The notes beneath the pieces are model-generated. The model saw only the letters and a program-made list of their open reading frames with translations, did no database searches and was not told the DNA's origin. Source: Caldilineales bacterium (GTDB lineage: Bacteria; Chloroflexota; Anaerolineae; J102). Taken from it: a DNA stretch of 43,523 nt. Both the position numbers and the translations under genes were made by a program. Below are positions 18,468-26,959 of the stretch, piece by piece; within the stretch, counting starts at the first letter, position 1; each line of letters starts with the position of its first letter. Location of the stretch: contig JAGFJG010000146.1 of the NCBI GenBank assembly GCA_024102915.1, positions 1 to 43,523 on the forward strand, written 5' to 3'.

Positions 18468-18518
18468 AGAGTGGTTAAGTCTTGTCGAAGGATGGGTCGA
18501 TCTGTGGCGGTTTGTGGG

Positions 18519-20720
18519 CTATTCTGATTCGATTGTCAGATTCGCCACCGAAGCCAAGAGCCGCTTGATGCCTTTTTGGGGAAAGGCGACGGCGACTTCT
18601 TCATCATCGCCGGATCGTTTCGAAGTTATGACGATGCCATCACCAAAGATGGGATGCATCACGGCCTGTCCCGGCCTGAATTGCAGCCGTGTGAGCGGAG
18701 GAATCGAGGAAGTCCGCCTGCGATCATTGCCCCAGGTGGTGGCCCGGCGATGGGCGTCACGCATCTGACTGTTGCCGCCGATGAGATGGCGAGGCAGGTC
18801 ATCGAGAAAGCGCGAGCGTTCGGCCATATCGGAGCCGCCCCACGAGCCGCGGCGAAAGGCGTGCAACAAATACAGCCTGTCTTTGGCGCGGGTGATGCCG
18901 ACATAGGCCAGGCGGCGTTCCTCCACCATCTCGTCGGTATCCTCGAACGAGCGGTTGTGCGGCAAGAATCCATCTTCCACGCCGATGATGAAGACAGCGC
19001 CGAATTCGAGGCCTTTGGCCGAGTGCAAGGTAAGCAGGGTGGGGACGCCCGCCGTACCTTCATAATCGTCCGTATCACTGACCAGCGCCACCTCTTCCAG
19101 GAAGGCGTCGAGCGCCAGTTCGAGGTCCATTGCGTCATAGCCAGCGCTGACCGTCCGCAATTCCTGCACGTTGTTCCAGCGATCCTCACCCTCGTCGGTT
19201 CCGTCCCTCAGCCAGTCGCGATAGCCCGACTCGTCGAGGATGCGGTCAAGCAATTGGCTGGGCGTCAACTCGGCGCTGGCCTGCCGCCAATCCTGTAACA
19301 TGCCGTAGAAATTCATAAACGCAGAGAGTGCGCCAGCGTTGAAGGGATGCTTGGGCGCTCGCTGCTGCAATTCGGGCTCGGCGTCGCCGCCAAGCAAGCG
19401 CAGGGCGTTGTACAGGCTGATGTCGATCGACGCCGCCCAGGTTCCCAACCGATTCAACGAGGTAGCGCCAATGCGGCGAGGCGGCACGTTGATCACCCGC
19501 CGCATGCTCACGTCGTCGTCCGGATTCCGCACCAAACGCAGATATGACATCATATCCTTGACTTCTTTGCGGTTGTAGAAGCGGGTGGCTCCCACCAGCC
19601 GGTAGGGCACGCCCCGCCGCACGAACGCTTCCTCGATCGCCCGGGATTGGGCATTGGTGCGGTACATGACGGCGCATTCGCCGGGCGGGACTTCGCCGGA
19701 TCGATCCAACCGTGTGATCTCGTCCAGGATAAAATTGCCTTCATCATGTTCGTCGTAAGCCTGATAGATGGTGATTTTAGCGCCGTCGCCGCGGTCGGTG
19801 AATAATTCCTTGTGCACGCGATGTCGGTTGCGTTTGATCACGGCGTTGGCGGCGTCGAGGATGGTTTGCGTGGAACGATAGTTTTGTTCCAACAGGATGA
19901 CATTGGCATCTGGGTAATCTTCCCGGAAGCGGGCGACATTGCGGAAGTCAGCGCCGCGGAAGCGATAAATGCTCTGGTCTTCATCGCCGACCACGAAGAT
20001 ATTGCGATATCCGCCTCCCAAGAGCCGCACCAACTCGTATTGGGCGGTATTCGTGTCCTGGAATTCGTCGACGAGGATGTACTCGAATTTGCGCTGATAT
20101 TTCTCGCGAATCGGTTCAAAGTCGCGCAACATGAACACGGTCTTCATCAGCAGGTCGTCGAAATCGACGGCGCTGCTCTGTTCCAATAGCTGCTGATAGC
20201 GTTCGTAAACCCGCACGGCGATTTCATCGAAGTAACTCTGCGTGGGAAACTCGTCCGGCAAGAACAACTCGTTTTTGGCCGTCGAAATGCGGCTTTGGAT
20301 TGCGCGCGGGTGATTTCGCTTTTCGTCGATTTCCAGGTCGCGCATGGCCTGTTTGATCACCTGCATCTGGTCGTCGCTGTCGAAGATGACATAACGAGGG
20401 TTCATTCCAATCGCTTCGGCTTCGATGCGCAGGAATCGAGCGCACACGCGATGGAACGTCCCCAACGTCAGGCCGCGCAATCCGTCCGTCAGACCAAGCA
20501 TGGTCTCGGTGCGGGCGCGCATTTCATCGGCGGCTTTGTTCGTAAAGGTGACGGCAAGAATGCGCCAGGGATCAACGCCCAACTCTTTAATCAAATAGGC
20601 GATGCGATAGGTTAGCACACGGGTTTTGCCGGAACCAGGCCCTGCCAGCACCAAAACGGGACCAGAGGCGGCGCGGACAGCCTGTTGCTGGGCGGGATTC
20701 AGTGTATTAATAAATGACAT
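18519..20720 (-). CDS. pcrA: UvrD/Rep-family DNA helicase, PcrA-like
   Basis: This 733-residue protein has the full superfamily 1A motif set: AGPGSGKTRVLTYRIAYL (I), FTNKAADEM (Ia), VDEFQDTN (II), VGDEDQSIYRFRGAD (III), EQNYRST (IV), TLHSAKGLEF (V) and YVGITRAKDRLYLLHA (VI). The C-terminus has the PcrA/UvrD Tudor-like end (PGQAVMHPIFGDGIVI). It unwinds DNA 3' to 5' in excision repair and clears proteins or stalled complexes. The frame continues upstream to 21011 through rsgA, but MSFINTLNPAQQQAV at 20720 is the family start. The 52 bases between the rsgA stop and this ATG consist almost wholly of heptamer repeat, leaving no recognisable SD. Confidence 0.96.
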   Translation of the reverse strand: MSFINTLNPAQQQAVRAASGPVLVLAGPGSGKTRVLTYRIAYLIKELGVDPWRILAVTFTNKAADEMRARTETMLGLTDGLRGLTLGTFHRVCARFLRIEAEAIGMNPRYVIFDSDDQMQVIKQAMRDLEIDEKRNHPRAIQSRISTAKNELFLPDEFPTQSYFDEIAVRVYERYQQLLEQSSAVDFDDLLMKTVFMLRDFEPIREKYQRKFEYILVDEFQDTNTAQYELVRLLGGGYRNIFVVGDEDQSIYRFRGADFRNVARFREDYPDANVILLEQNYRSTQTILDAANAVIKRNRHRVHKELFTDRGDGAKITIYQAYDEHDEGNFILDEITRLDRSGEVPPGECAVMYRTNAQSRAIEEAFVRRGVPYRLVGATRFYNRKEVKDMMSYLRLVRNPDDDVSMRRVINVPPRRIGATSLNRLGTWAASIDISLYNALRLLGGDAEPELQQRAPKHPFNAGALSAFMNFYGMLQDWRQASAELTPSQLLDRILDESGYRDWLRDGTDEGEDRWNNVQELRTVSAGYDAMDLELALDAFLEEVALVSDTDDYEGTAGVPTLLTLHSAKGLEFGAVFIIGVEDGFLPHNRSFEDTDEMVEERRLAYVGITRAKDRLYLLHAFRRGSWGGSDMAERSRFLDDLPRHLIGGNSQMRDAHRRATTWGNDRRRTSSIPPLTRLQFRPGQAVMHPIFGDGIVITSKRSGDDEEVAVAFPQKGIKRLLASVANLTIESE

Positions 20721-20775
20721 GGGTGATTGCGAATGGGGAATGGAGAATTGAAAATCGTTTCCGAACTCCGAACTA
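20721..20775. repeat. Heptamer repeat filling the rsgA-pcrA gap (CCATTCC/GTTCGGA words)
   Basis: Read on the minus strand, the gap from the rsgA stop to the pcrA ATG runs in 7-base register: TAGTTCG GAGTTCG, GAAACGA TTTTCAA, TTCTCCA TTCCCCA, TTCGCAA TCACCCA. The first word contains the rsgA stop codon TAG and the last abuts the pcrA start. Only one arm is present. Confidence 0.65.
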
Positions 20776-21678
20776 CTCTTCGCCGTGGAAGAGCCGGGTG
20801 TAGCTATCCCAACGGTCGGGATGGATCTCACCCCGTTCGAGGGCGACGCGCACCGCGCAGCCGGGTTCGTGGATGTGAGTGCAGACGCCGAAACGGCAAT
20901 CAGGCGCGTGGCGGCGAATTTCTGGGAAATAGTCGGACAACTCTTCGGGCCGCACATCCCAGAGCCCCAGCTCGCGCAGGCCAGGCGTATCAACAATATA
21001 GCCGCCGCCATTGAGCGGGTGCAATTCGGCCATGCGCGTGGTGTGGCGGCCCTTGCCGATATCCATTACCTCGCCCTCGCGCAACCGTAATCCGGGCTGA
21101 ATGCGATTGATCAGTGAGGACTTGCCGACGCCTGAGGGTCCGGCGACCACCGTCATGTGGTTGCGCAATTGGCGGAGCAGGGCGTCGATGCCGATGTCGG
21201 CCTTGACGCTGGTGTAGATCACGGGATAACCGGCCTGTTCGTACAGCCCGAACATCTCTCTGGCCCTGGCCTCGCCGATCAACTCGACCTTGTTGACGAC
21301 GATAAAGATGTCGTCAACCTCGGTGGCTTCGGCGGCGACCAGAAAGCGATCAAGCATGCGTAGATGGGGTTCCGGTTGCGCTGCCGCAAACACGACCATG
21401 ACTTCGTCCGGGTTCGCCAGGATCACGTCCTCGAACGGATGTCCGCCGCCCGGCCGTTTCCGCGAGAGCGTTCGTTCGCGCGGCGCGATGGATGTAATCA
21501 GCCCGGTTTTCTGCTCAGCATCAACCGCTTCCACCTCGACCCTGTCGCCGGTCGCCACCAGCGTACTGCGCAGCTTCTCTTTCTTCAGCTTTCCCAGCAC
21601 TTTGGTCTGCCACACTTCGCCGCCGTCCACCTGGACGTCGTAGAAGTCGGAGTAAACGCGAAGGACGGTTCCGTGCAT
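20773..21678 (-). CDS. rsgA: Ribosome small-subunit-dependent GTPase A
   Basis: This 301-residue protein has an N-terminal OB fold (about 1-70) and a circularly permuted GTPase domain: G4 as VNKVEL, then G1 GPSGVGKSSLIN, then G3 DTPGLRELGL. A C-terminal zinc domain (CRFGVCTHIHEPGC) follows. RsgA checks late 30S subunit maturation and releases assembly factors. The family start MHGTVLRVYSDF (ATG 21678) is chosen over the longer open frame to 21723, which reads through repeat sequence. It lies between maf and pcrA on one strand. The flanking gaps are both heptamer arrays. Confidence 0.95.
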   Translation of the reverse strand: MHGTVLRVYSDFYDVQVDGGEVWQTKVLGKLKKEKLRSTLVATGDRVEVEAVDAEQKTGLITSIAPRERTLSRKRPGGGHPFEDVILANPDEVMVVFAAAQPEPHLRMLDRFLVAAEATEVDDIFIVVNKVELIGEARAREMFGLYEQAGYPVIYTSVKADIGIDALLRQLRNHMTVVAGPSGVGKSSLINRIQPGLRLREGEVMDIGKGRHTTRMAELHPLNGGGYIVDTPGLRELGLWDVRPEELSDYFPEIRRHAPDCRFGVCTHIHEPGCAVRVALERGEIHPDRWDSYTRLFHGEE

Positions 21679-21691
21679 AGGGAAAAAGTTG

Positions 21692-21778
21692 GCAGTAGTC
21701 AGTAAGCAATTGCCAGTAAGCAATTGCCAGTGGTCAGAACGATGACTGAGTACTGATCACTGAAAACTGATTACTGAA
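21692..21778. repeat. Heptamer intergenic repeat, CAGTNNT/ACTGANN family, inverted arms
   Basis: The maf-rsgA gap contains CAGTAAGCAATTGC twice in perfect tandem (21700-21713 and 21714-21727), each being two 7-base words. An opposing arm TACTGAT CACTGAA, AACTGAT TACTGAA follows to 21777. The arms are related by inversion (CAGTARTCAGT). The maf stop codon (TAA, minus strand 21771-21773) lies inside the outermost word CAGTAATCAG, so the last coding bases of maf merge into the repeat. Confidence 0.75.
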
Positions 21779-22400
21779 GCCGGCAGCATCGTCCAGTTTC
21801 GGCCTGGCAGGCGTGCGGCCAATCGGGGGTGGAAGTCAGGCCAACGTCTTGCAACAATTCCGCCACGACGCCCAGCGGCAAGCCCATGATCGAGGCGAAG
21901 CAGCCCTCGAATCGGGCGACAGGTCGGAATTCATCATTTTGAATGGCGTAGGCTCCGGCTTTGTCAAGGGGATCGCCGCTGGCGATGTATGTCTCGATTT
22001 CAGCGTCCGTGTAGTCTCGCATCTCGACTTCGCTGAGATGGATGGCGGATGCGATTTTGGCGGATCGAGACGATGCGACAGCCACGGCGGTCACAACAAG
22101 GTGCGGCGATTCTCGTAACGATATTAACATATCCCGCGCATTGTCGGCATCCTGCGGCTTGCCCAGAATGTGATCGTGGTGGACGACGATGGTGTCGGCG
22201 GCAAGGACGATTGCATCCGGCCTCTGGTTGGCGATGGCGCGGGCTTTGGTTTCAGCCAGACGGCGGGCGTGCGGAATCGGCGCTTCGGCGGGCAGGGCGC
22301 TTTCGTCGATGTCGGCGCTGTGCACGGTGAAGGCAATCCCCAGAAGTGACAGGAGTCGGCGGCGGCGGGGTGAGGCGGAAGCCAGGATGAGTTCAGGCAT
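21771..22400 (-). CDS. maf: Maf family nucleoside triphosphate pyrophosphatase
   Basis: This 209-residue protein starts MPELILASASPRRRRLLSLL, the nucleotide-binding loop of Maf/YhdE enzymes. VLAADTIVVHHDHILGKPQD and the DPLDKAGAYAIQ block follow, with the final YASIMGLPL-like FASIMGLPL. The family hydrolyses dTTP, UTP or modified nucleotides and is linked to division arrest in some bacteria. The C-terminal 20 residues after ELLQDVGL are unusual and end CCRLQ just where the heptamer repeat begins, so the natural C-terminus may have been altered. A -10 TATAAT lies 43 bases upstream. The frame is open to 22577, but ATG 22400 is the family start. Confidence 0.94.
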   Translation of the reverse strand: MPELILASASPRRRRLLSLLGIAFTVHSADIDESALPAEAPIPHARRLAETKARAIANQRPDAIVLAADTIVVHHDHILGKPQDADNARDMLISLRESPHLVVTAVAVASSRSAKIASAIHLSEVEMRDYTDAEIETYIASGDPLDKAGAYAIQNDEFRPVARFEGCFASIMGLPLGVVAELLQDVGLTSTPDWPHACQAETGRCCRLQ

Positions 22401-22443
22401 GCGGGGTCGGGGAAGTGAGTGGGGTTGCGATGACGCCTGAGGG

Positions 22444-22472
22444 ATTATACGCCAGTCAGGCCGTGGTTGAAA
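22444..22472 (-). promoter_or_regulatory. maf promoter
   Basis: On the minus strand a perfect TATAAT (22444-22449) lies 17 bases from TTTCAA (22467-22472). The transcript would start about 35 bases before the maf ATG. The same six bases at 22467-22472, read on plus as TTGAAA, serve as a candidate -35 for the divergent methyltransferase gene. Confidence 0.5.
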
Positions 22473-22497
22473 TGATTCAGGGTATCGCTGGTAAAAT
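22467..22497 (+). promoter_or_regulatory. Promoter for the methyltransferase-Dabb-DUF3052 cluster
   Basis: TTGAAA (22467-22472) and TAAAAT (22492-22497) are separated by 19 bases, which is slightly long. It lies back to back with the maf promoter and shares its -35 hexamer. Confidence 0.4.
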
Positions 22498-22551
22498 AGT
22501 GAACCGCTGTTTTGCAGGCATCTCAAGCCAAAACCAGGATTGAGAAAATCC

Positions 22552-23298
22552 ATGACCTTTCGTGACCACTTCTCCAAACAGGCGGCCAGTTACGCCCGCC
22601 ACCGCCCCGGTTATCCGGCTGAGCTTTTCGACTATCTGGCCGGACTGGCGCCTGCCCACAACCTGGCCTGGGATTGCGGCACGGGAAACGGTCAGGCTGC
22701 CGTGAATCTGGCTGAGCGATTCGCGCGCGTCGTGGCGACCGACGCCAGCAGCGAACAGCTTGCCAACGCTTTTCCGCACGAACGCGTCGAGTATCGCAAC
22801 GAACGATCCGAGCGCACCAGCCTGGAAGCTTCAACGGTCGATCTGGTCACCGTGGCTACGGCTGTGCACTGGTTCGATCTTGATCCGTTCTACGCCGAAG
22901 TGCAGCGCGTGACCCGGCCAGGCGGGGCGCTTGCGGTCTGGGCGTATCATCTGCCTCGCATCGCCCCAGGCGTGGATGAATGGCTGGCGCACTATTTTCG
23001 TCACACGGTCCGCCCCTATTGGCCGGACCGGTTCTATCACATCGACGAAGGTTATCGCAATCTCTATTTCCCTTTCGCTGAGATCGATCCGCCCGATTTC
23101 CACATGGAAACGACCTGGGATCTCGACTGCCTGATCGGATTCCTCTTTAGTTGGTCGCTGACCCAGCGGTTTATCGAAGCGAAAGGCTCCGAGCCGTTCG
23201 AGGAGCAGATGACCGAATTGTCCGAAATCTGGGGTGATAAGGATGCCAGACGGCAAGCGATCTGGCCGCTGCATTTCCGCATCGGCAGAGTTTCATAA
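22552..23298 (+). CDS. Class I SAM-dependent methyltransferase
   Basis: This 248-residue protein begins MTFRDHFSKQAASYARHRPGYP. The SAM-binding motif I is LAWDCGTGNGQAAV (about 41-54), the acidic motif is VVATDAS, and the motif IV region is VDLVTVATAVHWFD. The AVHWFDLDPFYAEVQRVTRPGG stretch is typical of Methyltransf_11 proteins of the yeast trans-aconitate methyltransferase type. The substrate is unknown. ATG 22552 is chosen over the in-frame TTG at 22540. It is followed at 15 bases by the Dabb gene and probably co-transcribed. Confidence 0.9.
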   Translation: MTFRDHFSKQAASYARHRPGYPAELFDYLAGLAPAHNLAWDCGTGNGQAAVNLAERFARVVATDASSEQLANAFPHERVEYRNERSERTSLEASTVDLVTVATAVHWFDLDPFYAEVQRVTRPGGALAVWAYHLPRIAPGVDEWLAHYFRHTVRPYWPDRFYHIDEGYRNLYFPFAEIDPPDFHMETTWDLDCLIGFLFSWSLTQRFIEAKGSEPFEEQMTELSEIWGDKDARRQAIWPLHFRIGRVS

Positions 23299-23313
23299 TC
23301 AACAGGAGTGAAA

Positions 23314-23616
23314 ATGCATATTCACAACGTCTATTTTTGGCTCAGGGACGATCTGAATAACGATGAGCAGATCGCCTTCGAGCATGGTTTGGCATCGCTG
23401 ACGACAGATGAAAATGTAATATCCGGCTATTACGGAATACCGGCGGATACGCATCGCGATGTGGTCGAGAATTCCTATTCCTATGGTCTCGTCCTGATTT
23501 TTGCTAATCTCGCCGGCCACGACCTGTATCAGGTGGGGGATGTTCACCTGGCTTTTGTCGAGGCGCATCTGCCAAAATGGACGAAGGCGGTTGTCCACGA
23601 TATTGAGACGATATGA
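23314..23616 (+). CDS. Dabb-family (stress-responsive alpha/beta barrel) protein
   Basis: This 100-residue protein begins MHIHNVYFWLRDDLNNDEQ and has the Dabb pattern: an N-terminal beta strand with HxVxFWL, a central YYGIPADTHRDVVENSYSYG, and a C-terminal HDLYQVGDVHLAFVE, then W. Family members are dimeric ferredoxin-like barrels found in stress proteins and small enzymes. AGGAG lies 5 bases before ATG 23314, which settles the start over GTG 23308. It sits between a methyltransferase and a DUF3052 gene. Confidence 0.85.
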   Translation: MHIHNVYFWLRDDLNNDEQIAFEHGLASLTTDENVISGYYGIPADTHRDVVENSYSYGLVLIFANLAGHDLYQVGDVHLAFVEAHLPKWTKAVVHDIETI

Positions 23617-23623
23617 GGAAAAT

Positions 23624-24019
23624 ATGGCGACTTCATTAACCAAAAAGCTGAGGATTCAATCTGACCAAAGGCTGCTGGTGTTGAATCCGCCCACTGGCTT
23701 TCTATCGACGCTCGGCGACCTGCCCGCAGATGTAATTATCACCGACCAGCCCGCACCCGGCCACGAAGCCGTCATCGTCTTCGTCAAGGATAGCACAGAG
23801 TTCGGCCAGCTCATCCCGCAAGCCATTCAGTCGGTTGTGCACGACGGCATTCTCTGGGTTTGCTATCCCAAGAAGACGGGAGCGATTCCCTCCGATCTCT
23901 CGCGGGATGTGGTTTGGGAGATGATGAACGACACCGGGCTGCGGCCGGTCATGCAGATCGCCGTCGATGAAACCTGGTCGGCGCTGCGCTTCCGGCCGGC
24001 AGAAGCGGTGGGGAGTTGA
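23624..24019 (+). CDS. DUF3052-family protein
   Basis: This 131-residue protein runs MATSLTKKLRIQSDQRLLVL, continuing NPPTGFLSTLGDLP. Its C-terminal half reads GILWVCYPKKTGAIPSDLSR, then GLRPVMQIAVDETWSALRFRP, a conserved block that I recognise from DUF3052 proteins. The fold resembles a degenerate class I methyltransferase sheet without a SAM glycine loop. The function is unknown. GAGGA lies 5 bases before the ATG. The open frame upstream to 23501 overlaps the Dabb gene and is not used. Confidence 0.78.
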   Translation: MATSLTKKLRIQSDQRLLVLNPPTGFLSTLGDLPADVIITDQPAPGHEAVIVFVKDSTEFGQLIPQAIQSVVHDGILWVCYPKKTGAIPSDLSRDVVWEMMNDTGLRPVMQIAVDETWSALRFRPAEAVGS

Positions 24020-24030
24020 TGGCGTACTGC

Positions 24031-24058
24031 GTAACGACCTGACGCGTGACATCGTTAC
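24031..24058. terminator. Weak hairpin between convergent genes
   Basis: GTAACGA (24031-24037) and TCGTTAC (24052-24058) form a 7-bp stem with a 14-base loop in the gap between the DUF3052 gene and the convergent hydrolase gene. No T-run follows, so termination is uncertain. Confidence 0.25.
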
Positions 24059-24079
24059 ACAGAACCCAGAATCAGGGAC

Positions 24080-25591
24080 TCAGAGCGGGAGCCCTAGCGG
24101 GCCCCAATAGGCCAGCGTCGTCAGGAAGGCGAGAGTTGCCAATGCCGATATGATGAACAGTGTGCGAACCACGCGTGACCAGATTTGCTCACGATACGCT
24201 TTCCAGGCGATGTAGGCGAGACCAGCGCTCAGAGCGAGGCTGACGAGCGAGAGGACGCTGAGAGCGGCGCTGAAAGGGATGTCCGGCCCAGAATTGTTGG
24301 CGTCGGCGAAGGCCAGGTAGGCGATCACGCCGAACAGACCGCCAAACAGGAGTAGGTTGAGTAGGCTGCTGGAAAACAGAAACAGGCGGGGGTGCAGGGC
24401 ATACCCATCAAGTTTAAGGTTGGCGCGGGGGAACAGGCTGAGCCCGAAACCCATAAGGAATGCGACCAGAAAGACCAGCATGAGCGGCAATTGCATGGCG
24501 GCGCTGGCATAGAATGACGTCGGAGCTGCGCTCAGGGTATGCCAGCGTTTTCCCGCCACGGGTGATGCAAGGCCGGGATTCGTTGTCTGTGGCGGGGTTT
24601 CATTCTGCGAGATAGCCATCAGCCAGCCGGTCATAGCCTTGATGTGACCGGGCGCCCATTCGCCGGAAGGCAGACGGACGCCATGCCCGGCCTGCGGATA
24701 CCAGAACAGCCGGTTGTTTGGATTACCATGCGCCGCCCAGATTTCCTCCAACACGGCAACGCTGTCGTCCGTGGGCACGAGGCTGTCCGTACCGCCATAG
24801 GCCACGAATGCCGGTTGTGTGACTTCCGCCCAGAAATCGGCCGGGTCGAGATAGGGGTCGAGAGAGGTGAACCAAAGGTGGAGATCGCCAAGGGGCAGGG
24901 TTTGCAGCAAAGGTCGGGCGCTGTAAACCATGTGCATCGCTTTCATGGTAGTAGTCAATGCTTGAGGTGAAAACCCCCTTTTTTGCAATTCATTGCCGAT
25001 GCTCCACATCTCCTGGTTGGCCAGAGGCACGGCCGCCCCGGTGACATTGATGACGAAATCAACTTCGGGAGAACGTGAAGCGGCCAGCGGACCGAGCCAT
25101 CCTCCCTGACTGACGCCGAATACACCGACCAGGGGGCCTACGCCGGGCTGCTGTTTGACCATGCGCACGGCAGCGATGGCGTCATCCGCCAGGTCTTCCA
25201 GGCTGGCGGTACGCCAGTCGCCACCCGAGTTGCCAGTGCCGCGCTTGTCATAGATGTAGACGGCGAATCCGGCATCGAGGAATGCGCGGGCATCGCCGGT
25301 GCGCTGGAACACATCGCGGGTGTCGGCAGCCGAACCGTGGATCATGACCACGGCGGGGAATGGGCCTTCGCCGGGGGGCGTCAACAGTGAGCCAGCCAGT
25401 TCGATCTGGCCGTTACGAAAACCTAACTCGTGTTCGACATAGGCGGAAGCATCACTGCGCCAGTCCGGCGACTGTTGATTGACATCCTGGGCGAATGCCG
25501 ATTCCGTGAAAATGAGAACGGCGATGGTCAGTGCCAGGAATGAAAAAAAGAGCTTAAGAGTGTGCGGTTGCATGTGTGTGAATGGTTGCAT
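24080..25591 (-). CDS. Secreted or membrane-anchored alpha/beta hydrolase
   Basis: This 503-residue protein has a signal peptide (about 1-34, ending ESAFA) and an alpha/beta hydrolase domain (about 55-345). The oxyanion region is VVMIHGSAADTRD, the nucleophile Ser161 is in FGVSQGGW (GxSxG), the acid is in AYGGTDSLVPTDDS and the His is in PQAGHGVRLPSG. Four C-terminal transmembrane helices (about 372-500) follow, an unusual addition that would anchor the catalytic domain outside. It is likely an esterase or peptidase of the dienelactone hydrolase/S9-like group; the substrate is unknown. GGAGG is 6 bases before ATG 25591. It diverges from the histidine kinase gene. Confidence 0.85.
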   Translation of the reverse strand: MQPFTHMQPHTLKLFFSFLALTIAVLIFTESAFAQDVNQQSPDWRSDASAYVEHELGFRNGQIELAGSLLTPPGEGPFPAVVMIHGSAADTRDVFQRTGDARAFLDAGFAVYIYDKRGTGNSGGDWRTASLEDLADDAIAAVRMVKQQPGVGPLVGVFGVSQGGWLGPLAASRSPEVDFVINVTGAAVPLANQEMWSIGNELQKRGFSPQALTTTMKAMHMVYSARPLLQTLPLGDLHLWFTSLDPYLDPADFWAEVTQPAFVAYGGTDSLVPTDDSVAVLEEIWAAHGNPNNRLFWYPQAGHGVRLPSGEWAPGHIKAMTGWLMAISQNETPPQTTNPGLASPVAGKRWHTLSAAPTSFYASAAMQLPLMLVFLVAFLMGFGLSLFPRANLKLDGYALHPRLFLFSSSLLNLLLFGGLFGVIAYLAFADANNSGPDIPFSAALSVLSLVSLALSAGLAYIAWKAYREQIWSRVVRTLFIISALATLAFLTTLAYWGPLGLPL

Positions 25592-25740
25592 GATTGCCTC
25601 CGTATGGCGTGGAAGGTCGGGTGGATGGTCGATGTCACCAGTATGAAGGGCGCACATGCGCACGTCATCCCCGAAGCAAATGAATCTTGCCTCCCCGAAA
25701 TTGACCAGCGCCCGCCCGACCGATTCCCCAATTTTATGGA

Positions 25741-25769
25741 TTGATCCCCGCCGCCGATGCCCCTATACT
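25741..25769 (+). promoter_or_regulatory. Strong promoter giving a leaderless start at the histidine kinase
   Basis: TTGATC (25741-25746), exactly 17 bases, then TATACT (25764-25769). Transcription is expected 6-9 bases further on, at about 25776-25778, coinciding with ATG 25778. No SD precedes that ATG. The annotatable upstream ATG at 25757 would lie inside the promoter. Confidence 0.6.
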
Positions 25770-25777
25770 GGGTTACT

Positions 25778-26959
25778 ATGAAATCCGCCTGGAGACAGCG
25801 TCCCAATGCCGCCCTTTTTCTGCTCGTCAGCTATTTTATGTGGGCGGCGGTTTCCGTGCGCTGGATTCTGTTCATCCAGCAAGACCAGGGCTCGCTGGCG
25901 TTGCTCAGCGCCCTGCTGATCCTGTTTGGCATGCTCATGGGATTGGAACCTGTGCTGACCCACGGCAGCCGGTGGCGAGCGCATGTATATCTCACCGTGC
26001 AGACGATGTTGGTCTTCATCGCCTCGCTTTTCTACTTTGAGATCGACTTCTTCGCTATCCTCTACCTGCCATTGTGCGGTCAGGCGGTCTACCTTTTCCC
26101 AAGGCGCGCCGCCCTGATCTGGGTGGGCATTCTGGTCGTTTGCGATGCGGTCGGCCAGATTAACCAGTTTGGTTGGCCAGAAGCGCTGTCCTTTATTTTG
26201 TTGTACACAGCCGGGCTGGTGTTCGTGGCCGCATTTTCGACGATCACTTTGCAGGCCGAGTCGGCGCGAAGGGAAAGCGATTCGCTGCTGGCGCGACTGA
26301 CCGAAGCCCATATCCAATTGCAGGCATATGCCGGGCAGGCTGAGGAATTAGCGATTGCTAAAGAGCGCAACCGCCTGGCGCGGGAACTGCACGATTCGGT
26401 GGCGCAAGCGCTCTATGGCATGAATTTGCAGGCCGAAGCCGCCGCCCGCAAACTGATCGCCGGGCAGACTGACGCAGTGATGGCAGACCTGCGCGATATC
26501 CAGGAGAGTTCTCACCAGAGCCTGCAAGAAACCCGCCTGCTGATCTACGAATTGCGACCGCCGCTGCTGGACGAGACCGGACTGGCCGCCGCCCTGAATG
26601 CCAGGCTTGACGCCGTCGAATCGCGCAGTGGCCTGCGCATCGTCAATGAGATGGAGGATGTGGGCCGTCTGCCCGCGCAGATAGAAGTGGGCCTGTATCG
26701 CATCGCCCAGGAGGCTTTGAACAACGTTGTCAAACACGCCGCCGCCAGCGAGGTGCGAGTGTCGTTGACCAGAATCGATTCGCACATCGTGCTGGAGATC
26801 AGCGACAATGGAAGTGGTTTTGAGCCCGAAAATGCTGCGGGTTCTGGCGGGTTGGGGCTGGCAGGCATGGCCGAACGAGCGGCGCTGGTCGGCGGCGCAT
26901 TGGCGGTGACCAGCGCTTCGGGGCAAGGAACCACCATTCGAGCGGAGACGCCGTTATGA
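25778..26959 (+). CDS. Membrane sensor histidine kinase, NarL/LiaS-type (HisKA_3)
   Basis: This 393-residue protein has five to six transmembrane helices (about 11-155) without a clear extracytoplasmic sensor domain, then a linker coiled coil (about 160-195). The dimerisation and phosphoacceptor helix is ERNRLARELHDSVAQALYGM with His205. The HATPase domain shows the N box QEALNNVVKHA and G boxes SDNGSGFEP and GLGLAGMAERA. This is the class that pairs with LuxR-type regulators, sensing membrane state or intramembrane signals. Its TGA overlaps the regulator ATG (ATGA). The start at 25778 rather than 25757 is based on the promoter position. Confidence 0.93.
   Translation: MKSAWRQRPNAALFLLVSYFMWAAVSVRWILFIQQDQGSLALLSALLILFGMLMGLEPVLTHGSRWRAHVYLTVQTMLVFIASLFYFEIDFFAILYLPLCGQAVYLFPRRAALIWVGILVVCDAVGQINQFGWPEALSFILLYTAGLVFVAAFSTITLQAESARRESDSLLARLTEAHIQLQAYAGQAEELAIAKERNRLARELHDSVAQALYGMNLQAEAAARKLIAGQTDAVMADLRDIQESSHQSLQETRLLIYELRPPLLDETGLAAALNARLDAVESRSGLRIVNEMEDVGRLPAQIEVGLYRIAQEALNNVVKHAAASEVRVSLTRIDSHIVLEISDNGSGFEPENAAGSGGLGLAGMAERAALVGGALAVTSASGQGTTIRAETPL

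Noticed and set aside
20721..21011. N-terminal extension of the pcrA frame
   Set aside because: It runs through rsgA and a repeat; the helicase family start is ATG 20720.
21692..21778. CRISPR-like array in the tandem repeats
   Set aside because: The repeats are 7-base words without unique spacers and there are no cas genes.
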